Position numbers and translations under genes: made by a program | Notes under the pieces: model-generated | Databases searched by the model: none | Seen by the model: the letters and a program-made list of their open reading frames with translations, nothing else | Told to the model about the DNA's origin: nothing | From: Chloroflexia bacterium | Lineage (GTDB): Bacteria > Chloroflexota > Chloroflexia > Thermomicrobiales > CFX8 | Direction: 5' to 3' | Length of the DNA stretch: 45,407 nucleotides | NCBI GenBank assembly: GCA_030431755.1 | Contig: JAUIIK010000028.1 | Coordinates: 1-45,407, forward strand | Shown here: positions 16,867-25,697 of the stretch, in pieces | Layout: each line of letters starts with the position of its first letter | How positions within the stretch are numbered: the first letter of the stretch is position 1

Positions 16867-19692
16867 GTGAGCGAGACAACATCGACGAAGGAGCGCAAGA
16901 GGCGCTCAAAGGGCGAGCTGGTGAAGCGGGTGCTGCTCGTCTTTGCCATCTGGGCGGCCGTTGGGCTCGGTATCCGGCTGGCGATCAACGTCTTCGCGGC
17001 CGAGCCGGCCACGACTGCGTTCAACCAGACCTGGCAGCGGACCGATGATCCGGTCGCGCTGGGGCTGGTTGACAGGACCTGGATGTGGGGGCCGGACGGC
17101 TTCACGGCCGCGCTGAGCGAGGAGTACACAGAGGGCCCCGGCGGCGAACGCACCGTCCAGTACTTCGACAAGAGCCGTATGGAGGACAATGGCTTTCGCG
17201 CGACGGCGCCCTGGGATGTCACCAACGGCTTGCTCGTCGTGGAGCTGGTCACTGGTCAGATGCAGGTCGGCGACAACGACTTCGAGCAGCGTCCTGCCGC
17301 CGAGATCAACGTCGCCGGGGATGCCGATGATCCGACCGGCGTCCAGTACGCCGGGCTCGCCGCGCTCCTCGACGCTCCCGCGCTGGCCGGTGGCCAGTCG
17401 GTCACCCAGCGGGTCGACCGCAGTGGGAATGTGGCCGACGATCCGTCGCTGGCGAGCTTCGGTGTGACGGCGGCCTACCGCCTGACTGAGCCCGGTATCG
17501 ACCATCAGGTCGCCTCGCCCTTCTGGGAGTTCATCAATGCAAACGGCACGGTCTACGAAGATGGCGGCTACGTCGACGCCCTGATGTTCCTGAGCCCCTT
17601 CTACGCCACCGGCTACCCGATCACCGAGGCCTACTGGGCCAACGTCAAGGTCGGCGGCGCCTACCAGGATGTCCTGTTGCAGTGCTTCGAGCGTCGCTGC
17701 CTGACCTACACGCCGGGTAACACGCCCGGCTGGCAGGTCGAGGCCGGGAACGTCGGCCAGCACTATTACAGCTGGCGCTACGGAGCTGCGTCTGACGAGC
17801 CGGGATCAGACGGCACTCAGACGCCGCCGGCCGACAGCACAGCAGAAGCGTCTCCAACCGACGTGCCGGGGACCGGCACCGCCGAGCCCTCGGCAACCGC
17901 ACCAGCAGACCCGAGCACCGAACCGACGATATCGCCAACGACGACGCAGGAGCCCGTGCCCTCACCCACTGCCGAGCCGGGCCCAACAGCCACCGCCACG
18001 CAGGAACCTGCGCCGCGCTACAGCTTCGCGGGCAAATTCGGCGAGGCTTACGACCCTGACACGCGCTTCGATGAGTTGAGCGGCATCGGTGTCGGACCTG
18101 ATGGCTCCATTTATGTACTCGAAGAGGGCGACCCCCGCGTTCAGCAGTACACGTCCGAGGGGCTCTTCGTCAGGATGCTGGGTGAGTCAGGGTCAGGCGC
18201 AGGCCACGTCGACCACCCACGTGCCATCGCCTTCGATAAGCAAGGCAACATCTACGTCAGTGACTGGCCGAACGGCCGCATCGTGAAGTACGGCCCGAAG
18301 GGCAACTACCGCGGTCAGATCGGTTCCTACGGCTTCGGTGACGGTGAACTCTCAACCGTTTACGGTATTGCGTTCGACAGCCAGGGCTATCTCTATGTCG
18401 TCGACACGAACAGCGACCGTGTTCAGAAATTCGACCGGGACGGCAACTTCATCGCGAAGTGGGACAAGGGCACCGGCGCGGGACCTGGCCAATTCAGCAA
18501 TCCACTTGGACTGGCCATCGACGCGAAAGACATCGTCTATGTCGTTGATTCGTACAACAACCGCGTTCAGAAATTCGACACGGACGGTACCTATCTCGAC
18601 GAATGGGGCACTGGCGGTAGCGGCAACGGTCAGTTTAGCGCGCCGACCGGGATCGCCATTAGCGCAAGTGGTGTCGTCTATGTCGCCGATACCGGCAATA
18701 ACCGCATTCAGGCGTTCCAGACCGACGGCACACATGCCGGTAGCTGGGACGGGACTGGCTCCCATCTGGACCCGTTCCGCTATCCAGAGGGTGTCGCTGT
18801 AGACCGCGCCGGCAACGTCTATGTGACTGATCCGAACGCTAATCGCGTGCAGAAATTCAGCGCGAACGGCGCCTATCTCGATGGCTGGCTGGGCGGGCAT
18901 CGAGGCCGTTTAGAAGCCCACGCAGCAGCGATGACGCTGGATGAAGACGGCAATGTCTACATCGCCGACGCCGGCCGCGTTCAGAAGTTCGACCCGGCCG
19001 GCCGGTTTATCTGGGAAGCCACCGAGCTGAACACGCCGGTCGATCTGGAAGTGCTTACGGCTCTTGTCGCCAGCCCGGACGGTTATCTCTATGTCGCCGA
19101 TGGTGACCTGAATAAGATCGTCAAATTCACCCTCGACGGTGACTTCGTCCAGGAGTGGTCCGCCGCCGACAACATCTCTGGCCTGACGCTCGACGACGAC
19201 GGCGACCTTTACAGCATGGATATCAGCTCCAGGCGACTACGCAAGCTCTCGCCCAGTGGCTCGGTGCGCGCGACCTGGGACATGAGCGGGCTCCTAAGCG
19301 CGCCCATCGACATCGCCATCGACGGCGACCGGCTCTACGTGGCCGACATGGATCCGACCAAGCTTTCCGGTGTCCCGACCGGCCCGGCCGATCTCCCGGC
19401 TATCAAAGTCTTCGATCTCGATGACCGCAGCCCCCTGGGCGCCATCGGCGGTCCGGATCAGTTCGACGCGCCCTTCGGCCTGGGGCTCGACGGGGCGGGT
19501 TACGTCTACGTCGCGGATGTTGATGGCGACACCGTCCAGCAGTTCGCGCCGGATGGGACCTACCTGGCGACCATCGGTGGTCCCGGCAACGGGAACGGCC
19601 AGTTCCGTACACCGACCGCCGTTCAGATCGCCTCCGATGGCACGCTCTATGTGCTGGATACCCACAACTTCAGGGTGCAGATCTTCCGCTAG
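16867..19692 (+). CDS. Membrane-anchored protein: WQRTD domain, Pro/Thr linker and twelve NHL blades (paralogue 2)
   Basis: The protein is 941 residues from GTG 16867, selected because it has the same GGAAGGA leader as paralogue 1. A basic N-terminus (KERKRRSKGELVKR) and one transmembrane helix (about 20-42) precede the WQRTD domain (about 45-303, QTWQRTDDPV to QHYYSWRY, again with CFERRC). A long PTAE-rich linker (305-382) and twelve NHL units (383-941) follow. Several blades are degenerate: blade 7 (HRGRLEAH) and blades 8-10 lack the consensus GNGQF turn, and blade 10 has a proline-rich loop insertion. It ends in QIFR with no cell-wall sorting signal. It is probably a surface-exposed binding protein; function unknown. 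Confidence 0.92.
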   Translation: MSETTSTKERKRRSKGELVKRVLLVFAIWAAVGLGIRLAINVFAAEPATTAFNQTWQRTDDPVALGLVDRTWMWGPDGFTAALSEEYTEGPGGERTVQYFDKSRMEDNGFRATAPWDVTNGLLVVELVTGQMQVGDNDFEQRPAAEINVAGDADDPTGVQYAGLAALLDAPALAGGQSVTQRVDRSGNVADDPSLASFGVTAAYRLTEPGIDHQVASPFWEFINANGTVYEDGGYVDALMFLSPFYATGYPITEAYWANVKVGGAYQDVLLQCFERRCLTYTPGNTPGWQVEAGNVGQHYYSWRYGAASDEPGSDGTQTPPADSTAEASPTDVPGTGTAEPSATAPADPSTEPTISPTTTQEPVPSPTAEPGPTATATQEPAPRYSFAGKFGEAYDPDTRFDELSGIGVGPDGSIYVLEEGDPRVQQYTSEGLFVRMLGESGSGAGHVDHPRAIAFDKQGNIYVSDWPNGRIVKYGPKGNYRGQIGSYGFGDGELSTVYGIAFDSQGYLYVVDTNSDRVQKFDRDGNFIAKWDKGTGAGPGQFSNPLGLAIDAKDIVYVVDSYNNRVQKFDTDGTYLDEWGTGGSGNGQFSAPTGIAISASGVVYVADTGNNRIQAFQTDGTHAGSWDGTGSHLDPFRYPEGVAVDRAGNVYVTDPNANRVQKFSANGAYLDGWLGGHRGRLEAHAAAMTLDEDGNVYIADAGRVQKFDPAGRFIWEATELNTPVDLEVLTALVASPDGYLYVADGDLNKIVKFTLDGDFVQEWSAADNISGLTLDDDGDLYSMDISSRRLRKLSPSGSVRATWDMSGLLSAPIDIAIDGDRLYVADMDPTKLSGVPTGPADLPAIKVFDLDDRSPLGAIGGPDQFDAPFGLGLDGAGYVYVADVDGDTVQQFAPDGTYLATIGGPGNGNGQFRTPTAVQIASDGTLYVLDTHNFRVQIFR

Positions 19693-19842
19693 CGTTCAAC
19701 CGAAACCACAGAGATATCGCGACCTCCGTCCCGTCCTCACGACAGAAAGTGAAGACGGGGCGGCTCTTCGGCACGCGGGAGTTCGCCCAGATGCGCTAGG
19801 CTCAGGCGTGAGCAATGAGCAGTACGACCGAAAGGCGTGACC

Positions 19843-20070
19843 ATGTCGGGAAGTACGGAGAATCGGGAGATGTTGCAGCGCCTCTTCGCGTCGGCGAACA
19901 TGGCATTGTCTTCCCGCGACCTCGCCATCGTCAGCGAGCTCTACGCCAGCTTCTCCGGTCAGCGCGACCGGCTCGCCGGCGCAGCCCGGCCCGAAACCGA
20001 GCCGATGATCATCCCGGCCTTCGAGCGCGTCTATCAAGAGAGGCAGGCCGGTGATGAGCGGGCGAGCTAA
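19843..20070 (+). CDS. Small GatC/AtzG-like putative partner of the amidase
   Basis: The protein is 75 residues from ATG 19843 (AAAGG seven bases upstream). It is all-helical, with LQRLFASANMALSSRDLAIV, then a loop, then PETEPMIIPAFERVY. The length, the two helices plus the EPM/F tail, and the position directly before an amidase-signature enzyme resemble the small subunits GatC or AtzG (DUF4089), which wrap around their GatA-type partner. Sequence similarity is too weak to be certain. It overlaps the amidase start by 17 bases, so the two are translationally coupled. Confidence 0.6.
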   Translation: MSGSTENREMLQRLFASANMALSSRDLAIVSELYASFSGQRDRLAGAARPETEPMIIPAFERVYQERQAGDERAS

Positions 20071-21466
20071 CGAGGTCGCTTTCCTTTCTATCTCCGAGCT
20101 CGTCAGCGCTTTCGAACGTGGCGAGGTCTCGTCGGTCGAGGCGACCCGGGATCAGCTCGAACGGATCGAACGCTACGACGAGGTGCTGAATGCCTACATC
20201 ACCGTCCTGGCCGACGCCGCGCTTGAGCAGGCAGAAGCGGCGGACAGGGCCCGGGCGGCGGGCGAGACGGGCGCGTTGCTGGGTGTGCCGATTGCCTTGA
20301 AGGACCTCTTTTACACCGCCGGGGTCCGCACGACGGCCGCCTCGAATGTGCTGGCCGATTGGGTGCCCGATGAAGACGGCGCGGTCGTCCGCAAGCTCAA
20401 GGCCGCCGGGGCGGTGACGCTCGGCAAGACGAATATGATGGAGTTCGCCTACGGTTTCCCGCATCCCGATTTCGGCGAGTCGCACAACCCCTGGGACCTG
20501 GGGCGCACTGCTGGCGGTTCGAGCGGCGGCTCGGCGGCGGCCGTCGCGGCCGGTCTGGCCTACGCCGGGATGGGCAGCGACACCGGTGGCTCGATCCGCA
20601 GCCCCGCCGCCTACACCGGGCTGGTTGGACTGAAACCGACCTACGGGCTCGTCAGCCGGGCCGGGGTCGTGCCGCTCTGCTGGTCGCTCGACCATGCCGG
20701 GCCGCTGACCCGGACGGTGCGTGACACAGCGATCATCCTCGATGCCATCGCCGGGTACGATCCGGCCGATCCTGCTTCGGCCAGGGTGGAAACGGGCGCG
20801 TCGGTCGCCGGGCTGGATCTGGCCATCGAGGGGATGAAGCTCGGCGTCGTCGAGGATCTCTTCACCCGCCACGTCGAACATGAGGTTGAATCGCTGGCGC
20901 GTTCGGCGGTCGAGCAACTGGAGGCGCTTGGAGCCGACGCCGAAGCGATCAGCGTGCCATCGACGGCGCTGGTTGGTCCGGCGATCATGCCGATCCTCCA
21001 AGCCGAGGCGACGAGCTATCACTGGCCGACGATGCAGGAGCGGATCGACGACTATGGTCCGATCGTGCGAGCCAACCTCCAGTTTGGCGCGACAGTACTG
21101 GCCAAGGACTACCTCGATGCCCAGCGGGTGCGGCGGCAGCTCCACAGCGCCGTCGAGGAACTGTTCGAGCGTTTCGATGCGTTGGTCTTCCCGACCCAGC
21201 CGACCGTTGCCTTGCCGATGAACGCCTATGGCATGACCGAGATACCGCAAGGTGACGCCCTCGACGTTGAGATCGGCCACACTGGCTGGGCCAATCTGAC
21301 CGGCCACCCAGCCGTCTCCGTCCCCTGTGGCTTCACCGAGGCGGGACTCCCGGTTGGCCTCCAACTCACCGGCCGCCTCTTCGACGATGCTATGATCCTC
21401 CGACTAGCCCACCACTACGAGCAGGCGACGGGCTGGCACACGCGGCACCCGGAGGTGATGGTGTAG
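20054..21466 (+). CDS. Amidase-signature family hydrolase (GatA-like)
   Basis: The 470 residues have the full amidase-signature set: catalytic Lys in GVPIALKDLF, cis-Ser in GRTAGGSSGGSAAAVAAGLA, and nucleophile Ser in GSDTGGSIRSPAA followed by GLVGLKPTYG. The enzyme hydrolyses a carboxamide through a Ser-cisSer-Lys triad; the substrate is not evident. The gene starts within the small GatC/AtzG-like frame. No gatB is near, so a role in tRNA amidation is unlikely; a two-subunit amidase like AtzE-AtzG is a better model. The pair sits between propeller paralogues 2 and 3. Confidence 0.92.
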   Translation: MSGRANEVAFLSISELVSAFERGEVSSVEATRDQLERIERYDEVLNAYITVLADAALEQAEAADRARAAGETGALLGVPIALKDLFYTAGVRTTAASNVLADWVPDEDGAVVRKLKAAGAVTLGKTNMMEFAYGFPHPDFGESHNPWDLGRTAGGSSGGSAAAVAAGLAYAGMGSDTGGSIRSPAAYTGLVGLKPTYGLVSRAGVVPLCWSLDHAGPLTRTVRDTAIILDAIAGYDPADPASARVETGASVAGLDLAIEGMKLGVVEDLFTRHVEHEVESLARSAVEQLEALGADAEAISVPSTALVGPAIMPILQAEATSYHWPTMQERIDDYGPIVRANLQFGATVLAKDYLDAQRVRRQLHSAVEELFERFDALVFPTQPTVALPMNAYGMTEIPQGDALDVEIGHTGWANLTGHPAVSVPCGFTEAGLPVGLQLTGRLFDDAMILRLAHHYEQATGWHTRHPEVMV

Positions 21467-21517
21467 CGACGGCCACGGACTCCTAGTGCTTCCCGGGGCG
21501 CAAATTCTCATCCACCA

Positions 21518-21675
21518 CGTCATCCCGAACGGAGGCTCCGCGCAGTTGAAGGATCTAGCACGGCTACCGGAGCCAAGCGGGGAAGCATTGTGAACGTAGC
21601 CGGTCTCGCTGCCTCGGAAGCTCCTGTGTCCGACGTAGATCCTTCGGCTGCGCCGAGCCTCCGCTCAGGATGACG
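21518..21675. repeat. Palindromic element family A, copy 4
   Basis: The left arm CGTCATCCCGAACGGAGGCT... and the right arm, ending ...GCTCAGGATGACG, are reverse complements at about 36 of 40 positions. The loop holds no gene. The rest of the 420-base gap from 21467 to 21886 shows nothing else I can support besides the leader of the next gene. Confidence 0.8.
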
Positions 21676-21886
21676 CGATTGGGCTTCTGAAGTTTCCCTG
21701 GGGATCCTGGTAACCCTGGCGCCACAAATCATTCCCAGCATTCCGGCCATCGTGGAAGTACGATATGCGCCTGTCGAACCTGTCCGATAGTGGGTGGGGA
21801 AGCGACACAATATCCTGAGTCTGGCGGGCCCACAGGTCCGCCGGCTGTGTCCATCTTTGTGGTCCGCGACTAGGGAGGAACTCCCG

Positions 21887-24634
21887 ATGATGTTGTTCTC
21901 AGGGCCCGGAATCCGCACGACAAGATATCTCTGGCCAAGCGCCGCCGCGCTGCTCGTGCTGAGCCTCGTGATCCTTTCGGTCTACTCGGCACTGGCCGCG
22001 CCACCCGGCAACGAGCACTTCCAACGTACCTGGCAGCGCACCGACCAGCCCGTTCTCGACGGGCTCGTGGCGCGTACCTGGATGTGGGGGCCGGAAGCCT
22101 TCACTGACGTCGTCCGGGAGCCGTATGCAGAGACTCCGGGCGGTGAGCGCGCCGTCCAGTACTTCGACAAAGCCCGCATGGAGATCACCAATCCTGACGG
22201 CGACGCGGGCAGCATCTGGTACGTCACCAACGGCCTGCTGGTCGTCGAGCTCGTAACCGGCAACATGCAGACGGGCGATGCGGACTTCGAGCCGCGCAGT
22301 CCCGCCCAGGTCAACGTCGCCGGAGATGCCGACGACCCGACTGGACCAACCTACGCGACGTTCGGCGCCCTGCTCGATGCAGCGCCGCTCGCATCCGGCG
22401 CGACGATCAGCCAGCGCGTCGATCGGGAGGGCGACGTGACCAACGATCCCGCGCTCTCGGGGCAGGGTCTGACGGTCGCGATCGTCGACGAGGTCACAAA
22501 CCACGGGATTGCCGGACCCTTCTGGGATTTCATGAATGCCAGTGGCACCGTCTACGAGAACGGGCAGTTCGTCGATAACCAGCTCTTCGAGAATCCGTAC
22601 TTCGCGACCGGCCGGCCGATCTCCGAGGCCTACTGGGCCAACGTGAAGGTCGCCGGAACCTATCGCGATGTCCTGATGCAGTGCTTCGAGCGCCGTTGCC
22701 TGACCTACACGCCGGGCAACCCGGAGGGCTTCGTGGTCGAGGCCGGCAACGTCGGCCAGCACTACTACGCCTGGCGCTACACGCAGACGCCCGTAGACCC
22801 GACTCCGACCGCTACAGCGCCGGTCACGTCCACCGCTACAGGCACCGTGACGGCCTCACCGACGGTCACTGCTACGGCAACCGTGACCGCGACGATGACG
22901 GCCACCGTGACGACAACCCCGACCGAGACCCCCGCGTCCGAGTACAGCTACACCGCCCAGTGGGGTAAGCAGTACCAGCCCTTCACGGCGCTGAAGTCGC
23001 CGGTTGGGGTTGCCGTCGATAGCGATGGCCACCTGTGGACGCTGGATACGCACAACCACCGGCTGATCGAGTACGACGAGAACGGCGTCTACATCCGGAC
23101 GGTCGGCAGCGAGGGCGCCGCCCAGGGGCAATTCGAGTTCCCAGTCGATGCCGCTTTCAGCGCCGACGGCCGTCTGTTCGTCACCGACCAGGGTAACAAT
23201 CGGGTCCAGGTCTTCAACTCGGATGGCGAGTTTCAGACGGCCTTCGGCTCGCTCGGGGCCGGGAACGGGCAGTTCGACGCTCCGACCGGGATCGCCATTA
23301 GCGGCCAGACAGTCTACGTGACCGACCTCAGCAACGACCGAATCCAGTTCTTCAACCTCGATGGCGTCTACCAGGGTCAGTTCACGGCCAACGGGATGAC
23401 CCATCCATCGGATATCGCCGTTGCGCCGGATGGGTTGCTCTACGTCACCGACTACCAGGCGCACGTCATCTGGGAGTTCAACGCCGACACCAGCTACCGG
23501 GGAGTTTTCGGTGGCGAGGGCTCCGGGACGCGCCAGTTCAAGAATCCTTCCGGCATCGTCATCGACGCCGATGGCTACATTTACATTGCTGAAAACGGCA
23601 ATGAGCGCGTCCAGGTGCTCGCGCCGAACACTGCCTACTTCGGCGAGTGGGGCAGTCAGGGCTTCGGTCTCGGTCAACTCTATGCTCCTCGCGGGCTGGC
23701 GCTCGACAACGACGGTAATATCTACGTCGCCGACTATGGCAACAGCCGCATCCAGAAGTTCACGACGAGCGGACAGTTCCTCTTCGAGGTGCACGACGCC
23801 AGTCGCGGCCAGTTCGGGAACGTCCTCGCTATCGCGCAGGACCGCAACGGCTACCTGTTGACGATCGATGCCAACAAGGAGGCCTACGACTCCGGCTCGA
23901 TCAGCCGCTACACCGCCGACGGCATCCCGCTCGACGTGCTGAGCAGCATGCGCCCGGAGCGCGGCCAGTACGACCAGCTCGCCGGCGTGGCGGTCAACCT
24001 CACCAGCGGCGAGATCTACGTCACCGACCGCATCTCCAATCGGATTCAGCGCTTCAGCGCGACCTGGCAGTACCTCGGCAAGTGGGGCACGGCTGGGACA
24101 GGTCCGGGCCAGTTCAACGGTCCGACGGGTATCGCTATCGATGCCGATGGTTATGTCTATGTCGCTGACGCCGGGAACAACCGCGTCCAGAAATTCGATG
24201 CCAACGGCGTCTTCCTCGATCAGTGGGGCGGCGTCGGCAGCGGCAACGGCCAGTTCGTCCAGCCGGCCGGCATCGTGACCTACGGCGAGCGCATCTACGT
24301 CAGCGATAACGGCAACCATCGGGTGCAGGTATTCGACCGCGACGGCGATTACCTCGGCCAGTGGGGTGGCATGGGCGCGGAACCGGGACAGTTCAACGGC
24401 CCGGCCGGCGTCGCCGTGACATCGGACGGTAAGTACGTCCTCGTCGTCGACGTCGGGAACAATCGGGTGCAGATCTTCAGTCCCGAAGGGATGTACCTGG
24501 CGTCGTTCGGCACGGCCGGTAGCGATCCGGGGCAGTTCAACGTGCCCTACGGCATCGCGATTGACGCGGAGGGCAATGCCTACGTCACCGACCTCGGCAA
24601 CTACCGCGTCCAGAAATTCAGCCCTACGCCGTAG
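21887..24634 (+). CDS. Membrane-anchored protein: WQRTD domain, Pro/Thr linker and twelve NHL blades (paralogue 3)
   Basis: The protein is 915 residues from ATG 21887, chosen because GGGAGGAA lies just upstream and a signal anchor (about 14-36, SAAALLVLSLVILSVYSALA) starts there. The WQRTD domain covers about 40-298 (RTWQRTDQPV, RTWMWGPEAF, QYFDKARMEI, QCFERRCLTYTPGN, QHYYAWRY). The linker is very Thr-rich (TATATVTATMTATVTTTPTE type). Twelve NHL units run from about 352 to 915, again with an irregular seventh (ASRGQFGNV) after six regular ones. Family C-terminal ends differ, but blade order is conserved with the other two paralogues, so the domain set duplicated as a whole. Confidence 0.92.
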   Translation: MMLFSGPGIRTTRYLWPSAAALLVLSLVILSVYSALAAPPGNEHFQRTWQRTDQPVLDGLVARTWMWGPEAFTDVVREPYAETPGGERAVQYFDKARMEITNPDGDAGSIWYVTNGLLVVELVTGNMQTGDADFEPRSPAQVNVAGDADDPTGPTYATFGALLDAAPLASGATISQRVDREGDVTNDPALSGQGLTVAIVDEVTNHGIAGPFWDFMNASGTVYENGQFVDNQLFENPYFATGRPISEAYWANVKVAGTYRDVLMQCFERRCLTYTPGNPEGFVVEAGNVGQHYYAWRYTQTPVDPTPTATAPVTSTATGTVTASPTVTATATVTATMTATVTTTPTETPASEYSYTAQWGKQYQPFTALKSPVGVAVDSDGHLWTLDTHNHRLIEYDENGVYIRTVGSEGAAQGQFEFPVDAAFSADGRLFVTDQGNNRVQVFNSDGEFQTAFGSLGAGNGQFDAPTGIAISGQTVYVTDLSNDRIQFFNLDGVYQGQFTANGMTHPSDIAVAPDGLLYVTDYQAHVIWEFNADTSYRGVFGGEGSGTRQFKNPSGIVIDADGYIYIAENGNERVQVLAPNTAYFGEWGSQGFGLGQLYAPRGLALDNDGNIYVADYGNSRIQKFTTSGQFLFEVHDASRGQFGNVLAIAQDRNGYLLTIDANKEAYDSGSISRYTADGIPLDVLSSMRPERGQYDQLAGVAVNLTSGEIYVTDRISNRIQRFSATWQYLGKWGTAGTGPGQFNGPTGIAIDADGYVYVADAGNNRVQKFDANGVFLDQWGGVGSGNGQFVQPAGIVTYGERIYVSDNGNHRVQVFDRDGDYLGQWGGMGAEPGQFNGPAGVAVTSDGKYVLVVDVGNNRVQIFSPEGMYLASFGTAGSDPGQFNVPYGIAIDAEGNAYVTDLGNYRVQKFSPTP

Positions 24635-24659
24635 CGCGAACCGCAGGCTCAATTGACCG

Positions 24660-24694
24660 ACGAGGGTGGGGTTTGCTCCACCCTCGTTGCTCTT
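24660..24694 (+). terminator. Stem-loop terminator after propeller gene 3
   Basis: ACGAGGGTGG (24660-24669) pairs with CCACCCTCGT (24678-24687), followed by TGCTCTTTC. It lies 26 bases beyond the stop codon. The sequence resembles one arm of the GTAGGGGTGG element family, so this terminator may derive from such an element. Confidence 0.75.
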
Positions 24695-24899
24695 TCGGCG
24701 AATCCCCTCTGCATTGACCGGTATCCACGAACGATTGTAGGGGCGTGGCTTGTTGGCTTATGGCGGCCATTGAGAAACCACGACCATCATTTCTGGTGCC
24801 TGGACGATATGGCGCTGGGCCGGTTGGCCATAGGCTGTGGAGACAGCCGGTAAGCCGGGGCGGCGACGCTCCGATCTACGTACCCCGGCCAGCGGCAAT

Positions 24900-24918
24900 A
24901 TCGGTTAACTGGACGATG
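24900..24918 (+). promoter_or_regulatory. Shared upstream motif, copy 1
   Basis: ATCGGTTAACTGGACGATG matches ATCGGTCAACTGGACGATG at 25586-25604 in 18 of 19 positions. Both sit upstream of genes for exported or membrane products (about 65 and 95 bases before the start codons). It could be a promoter element or operator; no function is proven. The remaining 24695-24984 shows no gene. Confidence 0.45.
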
Positions 24919-24984
24919 TCCTTTCGCGCCCTGGACCCGACTATGGAGACACAGGGAACGCACCACACAGGAGAGGACAGACAG

Positions 24985-25155
24985 ATGGAAATCACACGAA
25001 ATCACGTCAACGAGCAGGTGACGACGATCGACGCCGCCACGCTCGACGATGACCAGTTCAACCAGCTGATCAACGGCATCGACGCGCGTAACCCGCTCGT
25101 GCTCTATCTGATCCTCGTCTTCATGGTCATCGCCGGCGTCAGCATCGCCCTCTAG
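24985..25155 (+). CDS. Small tail-anchored membrane protein (56 residues)
   Basis: ATG 24985 follows GGAGAGGACAG. A polar N-terminal part (NEQVTTIDAATLDDDQFNQL) precedes one C-terminal transmembrane helix (LVLYLILVFMVIAGVSIAL), so the product is a 56-residue single-pass protein with the polar end probably cytosolic. I do not recognise the family. It shares a 19-base upstream motif with the 25698 gene and may be co-regulated with it. Confidence 0.65.
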   Translation: MEITRNHVNEQVTTIDAATLDDDQFNQLINGIDARNPLVLYLILVFMVIAGVSIAL

Positions 25156-25278
25156 CCCCCACAACCTCTCCCCCCATTTGTCCCGGACGGGAGCTCGATT
25201 CGATCGGGTTCCCGTCTCTTTTGTTGCGCGCGGTTTTGCCCGTAGGTGCACGTGAAATAGAGGCTCCGTCCCACTGTT

Positions 25279-25432
25279 TGGCATCCCGAGTGGAGGCTTC
25301 GCGGAGAGAGATCTAGCGACGTGCGTGTGAGGTGAAGGTGGCACTCGATTCGTTGGGCAGATTTCTGTCATTGCGAGTCCACAGTGCCGCTCGTAGATCC
25401 CTCACTTCGCTGAGCCTCCACTCGGGATGCCA
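25279..25432. repeat. Palindromic element family A, copy 5
   Basis: The left arm TGGCATCCCGAGTGGAGGCT..GATCTA (25279-25315) and the right arm TAGATCCCTC..GGGATGCCA (25394-25432) are imperfect reverse complements, with a centre of about 78 bases. It differs from the others in the outermost bases (TGGCAT instead of GTCAT) but keeps GGAGGCT and GGGATCTA. Confidence 0.75.
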
Positions 25433-25538
25433 ATCGGGGAGTTGTGCGGCTGCCCTGGTTCGGCGGCCGGGGCGTCCAGGATGGCGACCGCGCCGGTCGC
25501 CCCTCCCACCCCACACGCTTGCCGTCTCATACGCACGG

Positions 25539-25556
25539 ATACGTACCGGTACGTAT
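25539..25556. promoter_or_regulatory. Perfect 18-bp palindrome, candidate operator
   Basis: ATACGTACCGGTACGTAT is a perfect palindrome 142 bases upstream of the 25698 start codon. Related half sites lie around it (ATACGCAC before, CGTACGCAT after). A dimeric regulator could bind here. Besides this, the repeat at 25279-25432 and the 19-base motif at 25586, the 542-base gap 25156-25697 shows no gene. Confidence 0.45.
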
Positions 25557-25585
25557 GCCGGGAGGCGTACGCATCCCAAACCGAA

Positions 25586-25604
25586 ATCGGTCAACTGGAC
25601 GATG
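25586..25604 (+). promoter_or_regulatory. Shared upstream motif, copy 2
   Basis: ATCGGTCAACTGGACGATG is the second copy of the motif at 24900-24918 and lies 93 bases before the start codon of the three-domain secreted protein gene. One mismatch separates the two. Confidence 0.45.
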
Positions 25605-25697
25605 GCGGCGAGGGGCATTCCCGGAATGATGTGAATGTAAGGCAAACGCGCCGCAGGATGGCACCGGGACACACCGGACGGGATGGGGAGAGAGACG

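Noticed and set aside
20009-21364. Minus-strand frame of about 451 codons opposite the amidase
   Set aside because: The amidase has all catalytic motifs on the plus strand; the mirror frame is a GC-rich codon-phase shadow.
22856-24652. Long minus-strand frame (about 598 codons) opposite propeller gene 3
   Set aside because: Same cause as for the other propeller genes: mirror image of NHL codons.
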